Shown one piece after another: positions 30,575 through 41,000 of a stretch of 43,554 bases of DNA. Origin of the DNA: an uncultured Oscillospiraceae bacterium (GTDB lineage Bacteria > Bacillota > Clostridia > Oscillospirales > Oscillospiraceae); the NCBI GenBank assembly GCA_910584835.1, contig CAJUEG010000015.1, positions 1 through 43,554 on the forward strand. The letters are read 5' to 3'. The notes below the pieces were generated by a model. That model was given only the letters and a program-made list of their open reading frames with translations, was not told the origin of the DNA and ran no database searches. Made by a program: the position numbers and the translations under genes. Position 1 is the stretch's first letter. Each line of letters opens with the position of its first letter.

Positions 30575-32116
30575 ATGCCAAAATGGTTGGACAACGCGGT
30601 TTTCTACGAAATCTATCCTCAGTCCTTCCGGGACAGCAACGCGGACGGCATCGGCGACATCCCCGGCATCATCGAAAAGCTGGACTACATCCGGGAGCTG
30701 GGCTGCAACGCGATCTGGCTGAACCCCTGCTTCCAGTCTCCCTTTGGGGACGCGGGCTACGACGTGTCGGACTACTGCCAAACCGCCCCCCGGTATGGCA
30801 CCAACGAGGATCTGAAGCGCCTGTTCCAGGAGGTCCACCGCCGGGAGATGCACATTCTGCTGGACCTGATCCCCGGGCATACCTCAGTCGAGCACCCCTG
30901 GTTCCGTCAGTCCATGCGGGCGGAACGCAGCGACTTTACCGACCGCTATGTCTGGACGGACAGCATCTGGGAGCACCCGGAGGGCATGGACTGCCTGTGC
31001 GGGATCTCAGAGCGGGATGGGGCCTGCGCCATCAACTTCTTTTCCCACCAGCCCGCCCTGAACTACGGCTTCTACCGGCCTTCCCGGCCCTGGCAGCAGC
31101 CCATGGACGCCCCCGGCCCCCGGGCCACTCTGGAGGCTATGAAGGATGTCATGCGCTTCTGGCTCCGGATGGGCTGCGATGGGTTCCGGGTGGATATGGC
31201 CAGTTCCCTGGTCAAAAACGACCCGGAGAGCAAGGGCACTATGGCTTTGTGGCGGGAGGTCCGCAGCTTTTTGGCCGAAGAATTCCCCGAAGCGGCCATG
31301 GTCTCCGAGTGGGGGGAGCCGGACAAGTCTCTGGCCGGGGGATTTCATATGGACTTTCTTCTCCATTTCGGGCCATCCCACTACAACGACCTGTTCCGCT
31401 GCGCGGAACCCTTCTTCTCCAGCCGGGGAAAGGGAGACGTGTCCAAATTTGTGGAGACCTACCGGGCCAACTACGCCAAAACCGGGGGAACCGGGCTCAT
31501 CTGCATTCCCTCCGGCAACCACGACATGGACCGTCTGGCCCGCCGCCTCCGCGGGGACGAATTGAAGATAGCCTTCGCCTTCCTGCTGTCCATGCCGGGC
31601 GCACCGTTCATTTACTACGGCGACGAGATCGGGATGCGGTATGTGGAGGGTCTTACCTCCGTGGAGGGCGGCTACGGGCGCACCGGCTCCCGCTCCCCCA
31701 TGCAGTGGGACGCCTCCGTGAACGCGGGGTTCAGCGCCGCCCCCAGGGACCGGCTGTACATTCCCCTGGACCAAGGGTCGGACCGCCCCACCGCCCAGGC
31801 ACAGATGGCGGACAAGACGTCCCTCTATCATGAGGTGAAGCGGCTCATTTCCATTCGCCAGGAGCATGAGGCGCTGCACAGCGGCGGGACGATCGAATTC
31901 GTCTATGCCGAGGAGAACGCCTATCCTCTTGCCTACCTCCGCACCGGGGCGGCGGAACAACTGCTGGTCATCCTCAATCCCTCGGCGCAGGCCGCCGCAT
32001 TTCCCGGAGCATATATCCCGGCGCGGGCGGTGTATCAGTTCGGCGCGCAGGCCGAATTCGACGGGGAGCGGATCACGGTCCCCCCCTGCTCCGCGGGCTT
32101 TTACGCGCTTGCTTGA
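30575..32116 (+). CDS. GH13 alpha-glucosidase / alpha-amylase-family enzyme
   Basis: 513 residues from ATG 30575 with AAAGGAGG upstream. FYEIYPQSFRDSNADGIGD and NAIWLNPCFQSP start the (beta/alpha)8 barrel; GFRVDMAS carries the nucleophile Asp, MVSEWGEP the acid/base Glu, and SGNHDMDR the third catalytic Asp. A C-terminal beta domain ends VPPCSAGFYALA. The QSFxDSNxDGIGD start is that of the oligo-1,6-glucosidase/trehalose-synthase subgroup, cytoplasmic, no signal peptide. Substrate cannot be fixed from sequence. It could be unrelated to the surface glycan; own promoter and terminator. Confidence 0.9.
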   Translation: MPKWLDNAVFYEIYPQSFRDSNADGIGDIPGIIEKLDYIRELGCNAIWLNPCFQSPFGDAGYDVSDYCQTAPRYGTNEDLKRLFQEVHRREMHILLDLIPGHTSVEHPWFRQSMRAERSDFTDRYVWTDSIWEHPEGMDCLCGISERDGACAINFFSHQPALNYGFYRPSRPWQQPMDAPGPRATLEAMKDVMRFWLRMGCDGFRVDMASSLVKNDPESKGTMALWREVRSFLAEEFPEAAMVSEWGEPDKSLAGGFHMDFLLHFGPSHYNDLFRCAEPFFSSRGKGDVSKFVETYRANYAKTGGTGLICIPSGNHDMDRLARRLRGDELKIAFAFLLSMPGAPFIYYGDEIGMRYVEGLTSVEGGYGRTGSRSPMQWDASVNAGFSAAPRDRLYIPLDQGSDRPTAQAQMADKTSLYHEVKRLISIRQEHEALHSGGTIEFVYAEENAYPLAYLRTGAAEQLLVILNPSAQAAAFPGAYIPARAVYQFGAQAEFDGERITVPPCSAGFYALA

Positions 32117-32129
32117 GGCAATAGCCTTC

Positions 32130-32160
32130 AGCGGGACGCCCCGCTCATTTATTGCTTTAT
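32130..32160 (+). terminator. Possible terminator between convergent genes
   Basis: AGCGGG and CCCGCT (32130-32145) form a short GC stem followed by a T-rich stretch (CATTTATTGCTTTAT). It sits just after the GH13 stop and before the end of the convergent kinase gene. Weak compared with the terminators at 5367 and 30294. Confidence 0.45.
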
Positions 32161-32222
32161 CATGCCCACGCAAAAACGCACTCGCCATGGCGGCGATTTT
32201 CGGCGCGGGTTTGTCCGCATTT

Positions 32223-33500
32223 TTACATGGGCAGCGCCACGCGAAGGGTAAAGATCCCGTTTTCCGCTTTAAAGTCACACAGGCCACGGCGGGCCTGGAC
32301 AATGGTGCAGATACTGCGGCAGCCGTGCCCGTGGTTTGGCTGAACGGCCGCCGGCACGCCATCCTGAAACAGGATCTGGCCGGCATACGGATTCTTGACC
32401 TCAATGAGCAGCTTGTCCAGCCGGATACCGCAGTAAAGCTCCGCCCACCGGCTGTTTTCTTCCAGCGCAGAGACGGCGTTCAGCGCGTTCTCCAGCCCGT
32501 TGGAGAGCAGGGCGCACAGCTCGGTATCAGAGATCGTCAGCTTGCCGGGCACGGCCGCTTCCACCTTCAGCCGCGCTCTCATGCGCTCTGCCTTTGAAAA
32601 AAAGGATGAACACAGCAGATTGACCAGCTCATTTTCACAGAATCTCCTCGGGGTGATGGCCTCAATATCGGTCTGCACCTGCTTAATGTACTCCTCTGCC
32701 TGGCGGGACTTCCCCTCAGACAGGAAGCCGTCGATGGCGGCCAGATGATGGCGCATATCGTGCTGATAAGCGGCGGCCTGAGCCTCCGCCTCGCGCAGGG
32801 AGGCCATCTCCGTCTCTGCCTGCTTCAGCTGCCCCTCCATCAGGGAATTCAGCAGCTCTGCCTGGGTCCGCCGCTGGAGCTGCTGACGGTAGGCGGTGGT
32901 ATAAACCATGTAAAACAGCCCTACCACAGTGGGAAGCGTTTCCGCTACTACCTCGCTGCCGGAGTAGAGAAGGTCGGAATAGATGGCCGTGGTGTAGGCG
33001 AAAAAGTAGAAAATGATGGGCAGGCCGCCAAAGAGGAGCAGGGACTTGGGGGATTCGGCCATCGCGCTCCGGGCGGAGGGCGCAAAATACCGCTCCAGCA
33101 GCAGAAAAATGGGGACAATGATGATCGTATAGACGATCTCTCCCGCCAGCTCTGACTTGGTGACGGCGGTCACGGCAATGTCGCCGCAGCGGGGAAGCTG
33201 ACAGCAGAGATAGGCGGTGCAGATACTGACCAGCGATATCCCTACCGGCTTTTTCAGGACAAAGACGAACAGTACCAGCAAGGGCAGATGGATGAGCAAG
33301 GGGTAAAGCTGCTTGGTCGTTTCCACCCCCAAAGTCAGCCAGGATATCGTCTGGGGCACCAGAAAAATGGGGCTCAGCGCAAGGAGCAGGATCCGCTCCC
33401 GCCGTGATTGGCCGCCTCCGGCGATAGATATGCTCAGGAACGCGCCGTAAAAGAATACCAGCCCATAGTTGACTATGCCGAGAATATCCACAAGCTTCAT
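32223..33500 (-). CDS. AgrC/LytS-like sensor histidine kinase (GHKL type)
   Basis: 425 residues from ATG 33500. The first about 215 residues are hydrophobic, with some six membrane segments; a coiled stretch (about 220-260) leads to AYQHDMRHHLAAI with the phospho-accepting His, and a GHKL ATPase domain with LLSNGLENALNAV (N-box) and NHGHGCRSI (G-box). This is the peptide-sensing kinase type that pairs with LytTR regulators. The ATG overlaps the regulator's stop (ATGA), so the two are made together. No agrD-like peptide gene is apparent beside it; the ligand is unknown. Confidence 0.92.
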   Translation of the reverse strand: MKLVDILGIVNYGLVFFYGAFLSISIAGGGQSRRERILLLALSPIFLVPQTISWLTLGVETTKQLYPLLIHLPLLVLFVFVLKKPVGISLVSICTAYLCCQLPRCGDIAVTAVTKSELAGEIVYTIIIVPIFLLLERYFAPSARSAMAESPKSLLLFGGLPIIFYFFAYTTAIYSDLLYSGSEVVAETLPTVVGLFYMVYTTAYRQQLQRRTQAELLNSLMEGQLKQAETEMASLREAEAQAAAYQHDMRHHLAAIDGFLSEGKSRQAEEYIKQVQTDIEAITPRRFCENELVNLLCSSFFSKAERMRARLKVEAAVPGKLTISDTELCALLSNGLENALNAVSALEENSRWAELYCGIRLDKLLIEVKNPYAGQILFQDGVPAAVQPNHGHGCRSICTIVQARRGLCDFKAENGIFTLRVALPM

Positions 33501-34225
33501 GGCCCAGCCGTCCCCCTTCCCTCAAAAAGCAGCGCCATATAATCCTTCTGCAGCTGCGAGAAGGAAAGCCGGGATACGGGAAGGTTTTCTCCCCGAAATG
33601 TTCGCAGTCCGGCGGAAGACAGCTCCTCCACCTGAAGCATATTGACAATGTAGGAGCGATGAACGCGCATAAACTCCGGACGGCGGAGAAGCATGGCTTC
33701 AAAGTCCTTCAGCGCTCCCGCGACCTCCCGTACATTCCCGTCTGTCAAATGGAAATAGACGTGCTTGCCGATAACTTCCACATAGCTGATCTGGGCATAG
33801 GGTACCCGGACGATGGTAGTGCTGGTTTTCAGCGTCAGCGCATCCTGATTCTCCTGCGCCCGGAGGCAGAACTGATCCAGCAGCGCAAAGAATTTCTCCT
33901 GCTCAATGGGCTTGAGAAGGTAATTCATCGCCCGCACACTGTAGCTTTCATAGGCAAAACCGGGAGAGGTGGAGAGAAAAACGATCTCCGCTGCGTCGTC
34001 AAAGCAGCGGATCTCCCGCGCGGCCTCCAGGCCGTCCATTCCCGGCATCATCACATCCAGAAGATAGAGCGTAAACCGTTCCTGGCGGGCGGCCCCCAGC
34101 AGTTCTACCGCACTTTGGAACGCTTTGCAGCGCAGGGTGATATTGCGCTTTGCCTGCCAGGCGCTGAGTAAGGAAAGAATTGCATCCAATTCCTCTTTTT
34201 TGTCATCGCACACCGCCAGATACAC
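33497..34225 (-). CDS. LytTR-family response regulator
   Basis: 242 residues from GTG 34225, chosen because the receiver domain begins at once (VYLAVCDDKKEEL) and GGAAAGGGG lies upstream; the open frame reaches 34441 but those codons have no conserved content. Receiver: acidic pair Asp7/Asp8, phosphorylation Asp57 in YLLDVMMPGMDG, Lys in NYLLKPIEQ. C-terminal LytTR DNA-binding domain (about 140-235) with IVRVPYAQISYVEVIGKHVY and FMRVHRSYIVN. Partner of the kinase at 32223. Target genes are not evident; no clear LytTR direct repeats were found by eye. Confidence 0.92.
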   Translation of the reverse strand: MYLAVCDDKKEELDAILSLLSAWQAKRNITLRCKAFQSAVELLGAARQERFTLYLLDVMMPGMDGLEAAREIRCFDDAAEIVFLSTSPGFAYESYSVRAMNYLLKPIEQEKFFALLDQFCLRAQENQDALTLKTSTTIVRVPYAQISYVEVIGKHVYFHLTDGNVREVAGALKDFEAMLLRRPEFMRVHRSYIVNMLQVEELSSAGLRTFRGENLPVSRLSFSQLQKDYMALLFEGRGTAGP

Positions 34226-34518
34226 GCCTCTGCCCCTTTCCACAAACCTTAAAATACCACAGGATAAGTATACCACAAGGGAAAACGATTGGAAAGCCGC
34301 ACCCCCTTGCATTTCAGGGCGGAAATCCTGCATCTCGTACCCAAGGCGGAAGATTCCCGCTGGATTTTGATATACTTGATATGAGGGCGCCGGAGCCCTG
34401 CCCGTCAGCCCCGGCGAAATGCCCTCTTTGCGCATCTTCACGCCTAAGGAAAATGCCGCCGTTCACACGCAAGCCCGGCGGGAGCCGCTTCCCCCTGCCG
34501 CCACGAAAATGCCATTAG

Positions 34519-34547
34519 ATTTTATCCAGCGGAACAGGATTTGTCAA
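34519..34547 (-). promoter_or_regulatory. SigA-type promoter for the two-component genes
   Basis: On the minus strand TTGACA (34547-34542), 17 bases, TAAAAT (34524-34519). Transcription would start near 34512, leaving a leader of about 285 bases before GTG 34225. The 34226-34566 gap otherwise holds no recognisable gene; a second, weaker TATACT box lies closer to the GTG, near 34275. Confidence 0.6.
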
Positions 34548-34566
34548 TCTAAAGCCATTATGCCGT

Positions 34567-34914
34567 CTAGCGGTCCTGATCGGCCCTGCGCAGGCTGTCC
34601 TTCAAAGCGCGCATGGTCTCCGTGATGATCTTCAGCTCCGCGTGGGAGCAGTCGGCCAGCAGCTGCACCACCTCCTGCTGGAACACGGTCCCGGAAGCGG
34701 CGATGCTGTCACACAGCAGCTCGTCCGCCGTCACCCCCAGGGCGTTGGCAATGCTGATCAGAGTGGGCAGGCTCAGCTTGGTGGCCCCCCGCTCAATATG
34801 AGAGATGTTGGACGGTTCTTGTTCCGCACGTTCCGCCAAGGTCTGCTGCGTCAGGCCCTGGGCTTTTCTCAGACGGCGGATGCGCTGGCCGATGGCCGGA
34901 TAGTCAAGCACCAT
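34567..34914 (-). CDS. XRE-family transcriptional regulator
   Basis: 115 residues from ATG 34914 (GGGGTGAG upstream; an in-frame TTG at 34941 is the alternative). Residues about 8-65 form the helix-turn-helix: IGQRIRRLRKAQGLTQQTLA, EPSNISHIERGATKLSLPTL, then VTADELL. The C-terminal part is helical and may dimerise. Divergent from the pilus operon with two matching dyads in between, so it probably represses that operon and itself. Signal unknown. Confidence 0.92.
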   Translation of the reverse strand: MVLDYPAIGQRIRRLRKAQGLTQQTLAERAEQEPSNISHIERGATKLSLPTLISIANALGVTADELLCDSIAASGTVFQQEVVQLLADCSHAELKIITETMRALKDSLRRADQDR

Positions 34915-34947
34915 AATCTCACCCCGAAGTTTATTTGGCAAAAGGTA

Positions 34948-34976
34948 TTGTATGTCCGATTCGGATATGATAGAAT
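34948..34976 (+). promoter_or_regulatory. Candidate promoter of the pilus operon
   Basis: TTGTAT (34948-34953), 17 bases, TAGAAT (34971-34976). It lies 118 bp before the giant prepilin start and is overlapped by the proposed operator at 34952. Confidence 0.5.
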
Positions 34977-35000
34977 GCGTTCTATATCCGAAAAGGATAT
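34952..35000 (+). promoter_or_regulatory. Pair of operator-like dyads between xre and the pilus operon
   Basis: ATGTCC-N5-GGATAT (34952-34968) and ATATCC-N5-GGATAT (34984-35000) are near-identical inverted repeats with centres 32 bases apart, about three helical turns. The first lies between the -35 and -10 boxes, the second just past the likely transcript start. The layout suits repression by a dimeric regulator such as the adjacent XRE protein. Confidence 0.65.
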
Positions 35001-35093
35001 GTGCTCATTTTTGACGCAGCAGAAACGCGCAGCTCGGACAGGATTTCAGGGACATCGGAGCGTTGAATCCCGCACCGGAAAGAGAGGAAAACA

Positions 35094-38000
35094 ATGGAAC
35101 CAAACAAGCAGTTCAGATGGCGGCAGGGCTTCACGCTGGTGGAAATGCTGGCGGTGACGGCCATTCTGATTATCCTGCTGGGCGTGTCCGCCGTAGGGGT
35201 GGTGTACTACGCCCGCTGGCTGAAAATCACCGAGTTGGACAATGCGGCCCGCGAGATTTATCTGGCGGCGGAGAACCGGGCGGTGCTGCTGTCCGGCAGC
35301 GGCCGGCTGGAGAATCTGGTGGAGATCCGGGGCAAGGAGATGACCGTGAACGTGGACAGCGGCCCCGACGGCGCCCAGACTGCCCCAGGCTACTACATAC
35401 ACCACAGCGGCGGGGCCGAGGTGGCGGATCTGCTGCCCGCCGGGACCATTGACCCCGCCCTGATGGACGGCTGCTTTTACGTTGTATATGAGCCGAAGGG
35501 CGGCAGCGTCACCGATGTGTTTTACGCGGAGGACGAACCCAATGTGGGCGGTAATTTCCAGACGTTTTACCAGGAAGTAAGCACCTCGGCCCGGTCCGCC
35601 CGGATGCGGATGGAGCCCATGGTGGGGTACTACGGCGGCGGCACGGCGGAAAACGCCAAGGACGACGCGCTGGGCACGCCCATTGTCATCATCAAAAATG
35701 AGGAGACGCTGACGGCGGAAATCACCTATGCCGTGCTTCCCTCTATGGCGGACAAAGCGGTCTTGACCGCTGTGCTGACCTATGACGGCTGTGAAATCGA
35801 TATTTCCCCTGATCCGGCAGCCCTATCCCGAGAGGAAAAGGATGGGCGGGTCCGTTTCAGCTGTACAATCCTGTTGGATTCACTGGACGGGCCGAATTTT
35901 TCGGACCTGTTCAAGTATGCGGCCGGCAGGCCCGGTTCCTTCGGCGGGGACTTCACCGTCACCGCCACGCTGACCGCCCAGGGCGCCACGCCCAGCAGCG
36001 GCAGCGACACGGACAACAGCCTGTTCGCCGAGGGCAGCGGCGGGGAGACGGCATACATCGCCAACCTGCGCCACCTTCAGAATCTGAACAAAGACATCTC
36101 TCAGGTGGGCGGCAAGACGGGCGCTGAGCAGAAAAACGACATTGACTGCGCCACCTATCTGGGGAAAGACTACACCTTTGTACCCATTCAAAATGAAAAA
36201 CTGTCGTCTTACAACGGCAGAGAATTTGTGCTGCATGACAAACTGTCGTCTTACAACGGCAGAGAATTTGTGCTGCGCGGCCTCCGCGCGCAGGAAAACG
36301 GCGAGGGGTCCGGCGCGGGGCTGTTCGCCGATGCCGCGGGAACGCCTGAGCGGCCCTGGCAGTTCCAGAACATCCGCATGGTCAACGCCTCGGTGCATGG
36401 CACAGGCAGCGCCGGTGCTTTGGTCGGGAGCGCCCGGAACGCCGCGTTCAAAAACTGCTGGGTCTACTGGGAGCCCGAGGCGGGCAGCGCCGGCCTGCGG
36501 GGTGTGCTGGGGGACAACGAAAACGGCTACAACTATCAGATTGCCGGCAGCAGCGCCGGCGGACTGGCGGGGCTGCTGACCGGAAGGGGAACCATCCAAA
36601 ACTGCCTGTCGGCCACGCTGGTGCAGGGGAAGAGCATGGCGGGCGGTCTGGTGGGGACGGCAGCGGACACGGTGACGATCACCAATTCCTACGCCGACTG
36701 TTATCTGTCCGGCGCGGGCGCGGGCGGCCTGGCCGGGACGGCGGAAACGCTCACGCTGCAAAACTGCTATGCCGCCGGATTTATCGAGATCACCGAAATT
36801 GGAGCCGGCCTCCCTGCCGCGGGGCTGTGCACGGCCGGAACCGTCACGGGGACCTCGGTCTATTCCGTGATGCGCTGTTCCGGCGCGGAAGAGAAATGGG
36901 AGCCGCTGGCCCCCGGCATGACAGGGACAAATTGTTATTATCTCTCGTCGGCGATGAGCAGCGAGGCCGACGAACGCGCCAAGACCTACACGGACATGAC
37001 TTCCGATGGATTTGCCTCCGTCTTGGGCGGTTCCTTCGGCGGGAAAGACCAGGACAGCCACCCCTACAACCTGCGCACGGATCTGGCTCTGACCGTGTAC
37101 GATTTTCCCGGTCTGACCGCCCTGCCCCATTACGGCGACTGGAGCGCCCAGTTCGTGGAGGCCAGCCTGGTCTATTATGAGCAATATCAGGTCAATCAAT
37201 ACGGCTTCTACGGCGGCGGTGTGGACGCCCTGAAAAATACGCAGCCCATAAAGGACGGCTACGCCATCGCCATCCGGCAGGAGGGGGACGCGCAGACCGA
37301 TCTGAAGGTCACAATCGCCGGCCAGGAATATGAGTATAAAGCTGAAAATCTGCATCCTGTAACGGGCGCGGACGGGACCGTTTACCGCCTTGCGCCGCTG
37401 CCGGATGAGCTGGTCAACACCGACAGCGTGTCGGAGGACTTCTATCAGTCCCTGCGCTTCACCATCGGCGACGAAACGCATGACTACTATTATTGCCCGC
37501 ACTTCGCCAAAACCGCCGTGAAGACCGACGAGATGCCCCCGGCTCCAACCGGAGTGTCCGTGCGCACACCCCGTCACCTGTACATGCTCAGCCTGTACCC
37601 GGAGTATTACAACGGCCGCTATTCCTTCCATCAGGAGCTGGATCTGGACTACGCCGTTTACACCGGCTACAAACTGTTCCCGGAGGATTTCACCCAGGTG
37701 CCCATCGGCCGCGTCGACGAGCCGTTCAACGGCCTGTATGACGGCGGGTGCCGCGTCATCAAAAACCTGGTTTTCAGCCCCCTGGCAAATACCACCCGGG
37801 CCTATGCCGGTCTGTTCGGCTACTCCAGCGGGACACTGCGGAACATCGTCTATCTCATGGACCCGGACAGGCAGAACACCGTCTCTCTGGGCAATCACAG
37901 CAACCTTTATATCGGCGGCCTTGCAGGCGGCAACGCCGGGAGCGTAATCAACTGCGCCGTGGCGGGCGTAAGCCTGACCGGCAACGCCTATACCGCTTCC

Positions 38001-41000
38001 ATCTACATTGGCGGCCTGGTGGGGCTGAATCAGGGGGAGATTTCCGGCTGCGGGGCGGAGTGCGCCGCGCTGGCGGCGGATACCTCCAACTACGCCCATG
38101 CCTACGTGGGCGGCCTGGTGGGGTTGAACCGGAGCAGCGGGATTATCACCGTCTCCTATGCCGTAGGACGGGCGTCGGCGGAGGCGGACACCACCTCCGC
38201 CGCGCGGGTGTGCGGCTTCGTGGGCTACAACCAGGGGCTGGTCCAAAACAGCTACGCCGCCATGGACCTGTCGTCCAGCGGCAAGGCCGTGGAAACCTAT
38301 GGCTTCTGCGGTGTGACGGACGGAACGCAGAGCGGCACTTTTTTCCTGAACACCGGGAATTTCACCTATCGGGACATTTCCTATAACGCCAGTTATACCC
38401 CCAGAAAGGCGGCGCAGATCGACTATGTCGCCCTGACGGATCGGACGGCCAGCCCTGTGGCTGGGATGACCTTTGCGGCGGCCGGCGGATTCCCCTATCC
38501 CACCGCCGTGAGGGACGCCGCCGGGCAGCCGGTCCACTACGGCCAGTGGCCGGAGCTGATGGAGCTGGGCATTATGGGCGTGTACTATTGGGAAACGCTG
38601 GAAATCAATGGCGAGGCCCCGACTTATCACCTGGTCCTGCTGGCGGTGGATTCAGACAAAAAAACCGTCTCCAGGCTGACCACCCTGTCCACGGCCCACA
38701 GCGACAACGGCGTGGTGACCGATTACGGATACGGATACTACTACACCGCCTCGGAGAACACTCAGGTTGCCATCGAGCTGACGGCAAAGGGAATCAACTA
38801 TTCCCAGCAAGGCGCGCAGGGGGACGCTTTTTCCACCGGCACCGCCGCGGAGGACAGCGCGGTGAACGCAGAGTTTGCCAAGCTGATGCCCGGCTATGAA
38901 TTCCACTCCTATCACAGCTTCGGCATGGAGAAGGACGGCGGCGGGCTGTATCCGGCCGGGTCGCCTAACGGCTGGTTTATCCTCACCCGAAAGGTGGGGA
39001 GCACTACGGATACGGTTATGGAGTTTGCCGTCAACCCCCATTTTGCGGACGCGCTGTCCGTCACGCTGCCCCAGGGCTGGATGCCCGCAGGCGGCGCATC
39101 CGGCGAGGCGCCGGGCAGCACACAGGGCAGCCCCTATGAAGTGCGCGCCGTGTCGCAGCTTCAGAACATCAACTGGAACGGCACAAACTGCGGCACCGAC
39201 ACGGTAATAGAGGGAGATAAGAACTGCCTGCAGTTCCCCTATCTGTCCACATCAAATTCCACCGGGAAATATTACTGGCTTCAGACCCATGACCTGAACG
39301 GAAACAACGAAACCCAGACGCCGATCGCCGAGTACCACGATGAGAGCGGCCGCAACACCGGAAACCTCTACGGCTGGTTTGGCGGCACCTATGACGGGGA
39401 CGGATATGTCATTGAAAACATCAACATCAAGGGGCAAAAGTCCTCCTGTGCGGGCCTGTTCGGAATTGTATACAATGGGACGCTGAAAGACATCATCCTC
39501 TATTCGTCGGACGGAAAGGGCACCGTTACCAGCGGCCATAATACGGGGACCCAGAGCCGCTGGTATGCCATCGGGGCCTTGGCGGCGGTTGCGGCTTCGG
39601 ACAGCGACAGCGCACTGCAAAACTGCGCCGTGGCCGGTTACACAATTGAGGCCAACACCTATGTTTATGCCGCCGGCACGGGAGACGCATGGGGCGGCGT
39701 TGAAATCGGCGGCCTGGTGGGTATCTCCAACATGGCGTTGGAAAACTGCTCCGCCCACACGAAAATCCATATTCCCGGCACCGCCCGAAGCGGCAACGAC
39801 AATATGCGTGTAGGCGGCCTGGTGGGCGCCGGCTTGAAGACGATCACAAATTGTTATGCCGGCGGGCAGATCATCATTGACCCTATGACAAAGGTGAACG
39901 GATATCCGGGCGTTACGGCAAAAGGCGTCTACATCGGGGGCATCATAGGCGGCAGCTACTTTAAGCCGCTGCAGCCGAACCTCGGAACCTTGATCGGTCC
40001 GACGGCGCTCAATAAAACCAGCAATGAGCTGACTAACTGCTACAGCTACGTAACGCTTCCCGCCTATAAATCCAACGATTACATCAAAGGACTGTATGTC
40101 CTGGGGGGCACGGGCGAAATCAACCAGACGACGGTTACGGGCGACGCGGCCAACCACGGCACCTGTACCATTACCAACTGCTACTATTTGGACAGCATTG
40201 AGCCGGATCTCTCTCAGGTCCCCAAAATGGGCACCTCCAACACCCAATCCCCGGCGTTCAGGTCTGACGTGAAAAGCTACAATACCATCGAGATGAACTA
40301 CGCCAGGCTGGACGTCACCAAGCTGACCTACGCGCAGCTTGCGGGCACGGCCCCCATAGGCGGGCGGGATATCTACGACCTGCTGACAGCCTTTTCCCCC
40401 GTTACCTCCCACACCGACGACGGCTTTTCCGTCTCGGGCAAGTACAGTTACTCGTCTGCGCGGAACCTCCAGGGCCTGAACTACCCCTTCCCCACCATCC
40501 TGACCCGGGAGGGCGTCTACCATGTCCACTACGGCGACTGGCCCCTGTGCGGCATCAAGCGGGAAAACGGCGGAGCGCCCATCGAACTGGATTTGTTCAC
40601 TAAACCGGACTACACCGAAACGCTTGAGCTGGACGGCGTAAACGGCGGCGGCGCGTGGAGCGCGAAAAGCGGGGATGAGAATATCGCCGATGTGGAGTGC
40701 ACGGACGGCAAGCTGACCGTGACGGGTACGGGCGTGGGCGTCACTACGCTGACGGTGACCTATACCCTGGACGGCGTAAACTATACCCTGCCGCTGTCCG
40801 TCAACGTGACCGCCGTGCTGGAGCTGCGCACGCCGGACAGTCCTGTGCGGCTGTTTACCAATGACACGGTGGGCGTAAAGCTGACGGCTTACGGCGAACG
40901 CCAGGGCGAGGGCAACGAGCAGGAGCTCGACCTCAACGCGCTGGGCGTGACGGTCACGGCGGCGGCAGGGGTATATGACAGCGCGCTGCTGGAGGCGGCG

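Noticed and set aside
34226..34441. N-terminal extension of the LytTR regulator
   Set aside because: The receiver domain starts at GTG 34225 with a ribosome site; the added 72 codons show no conserved content.
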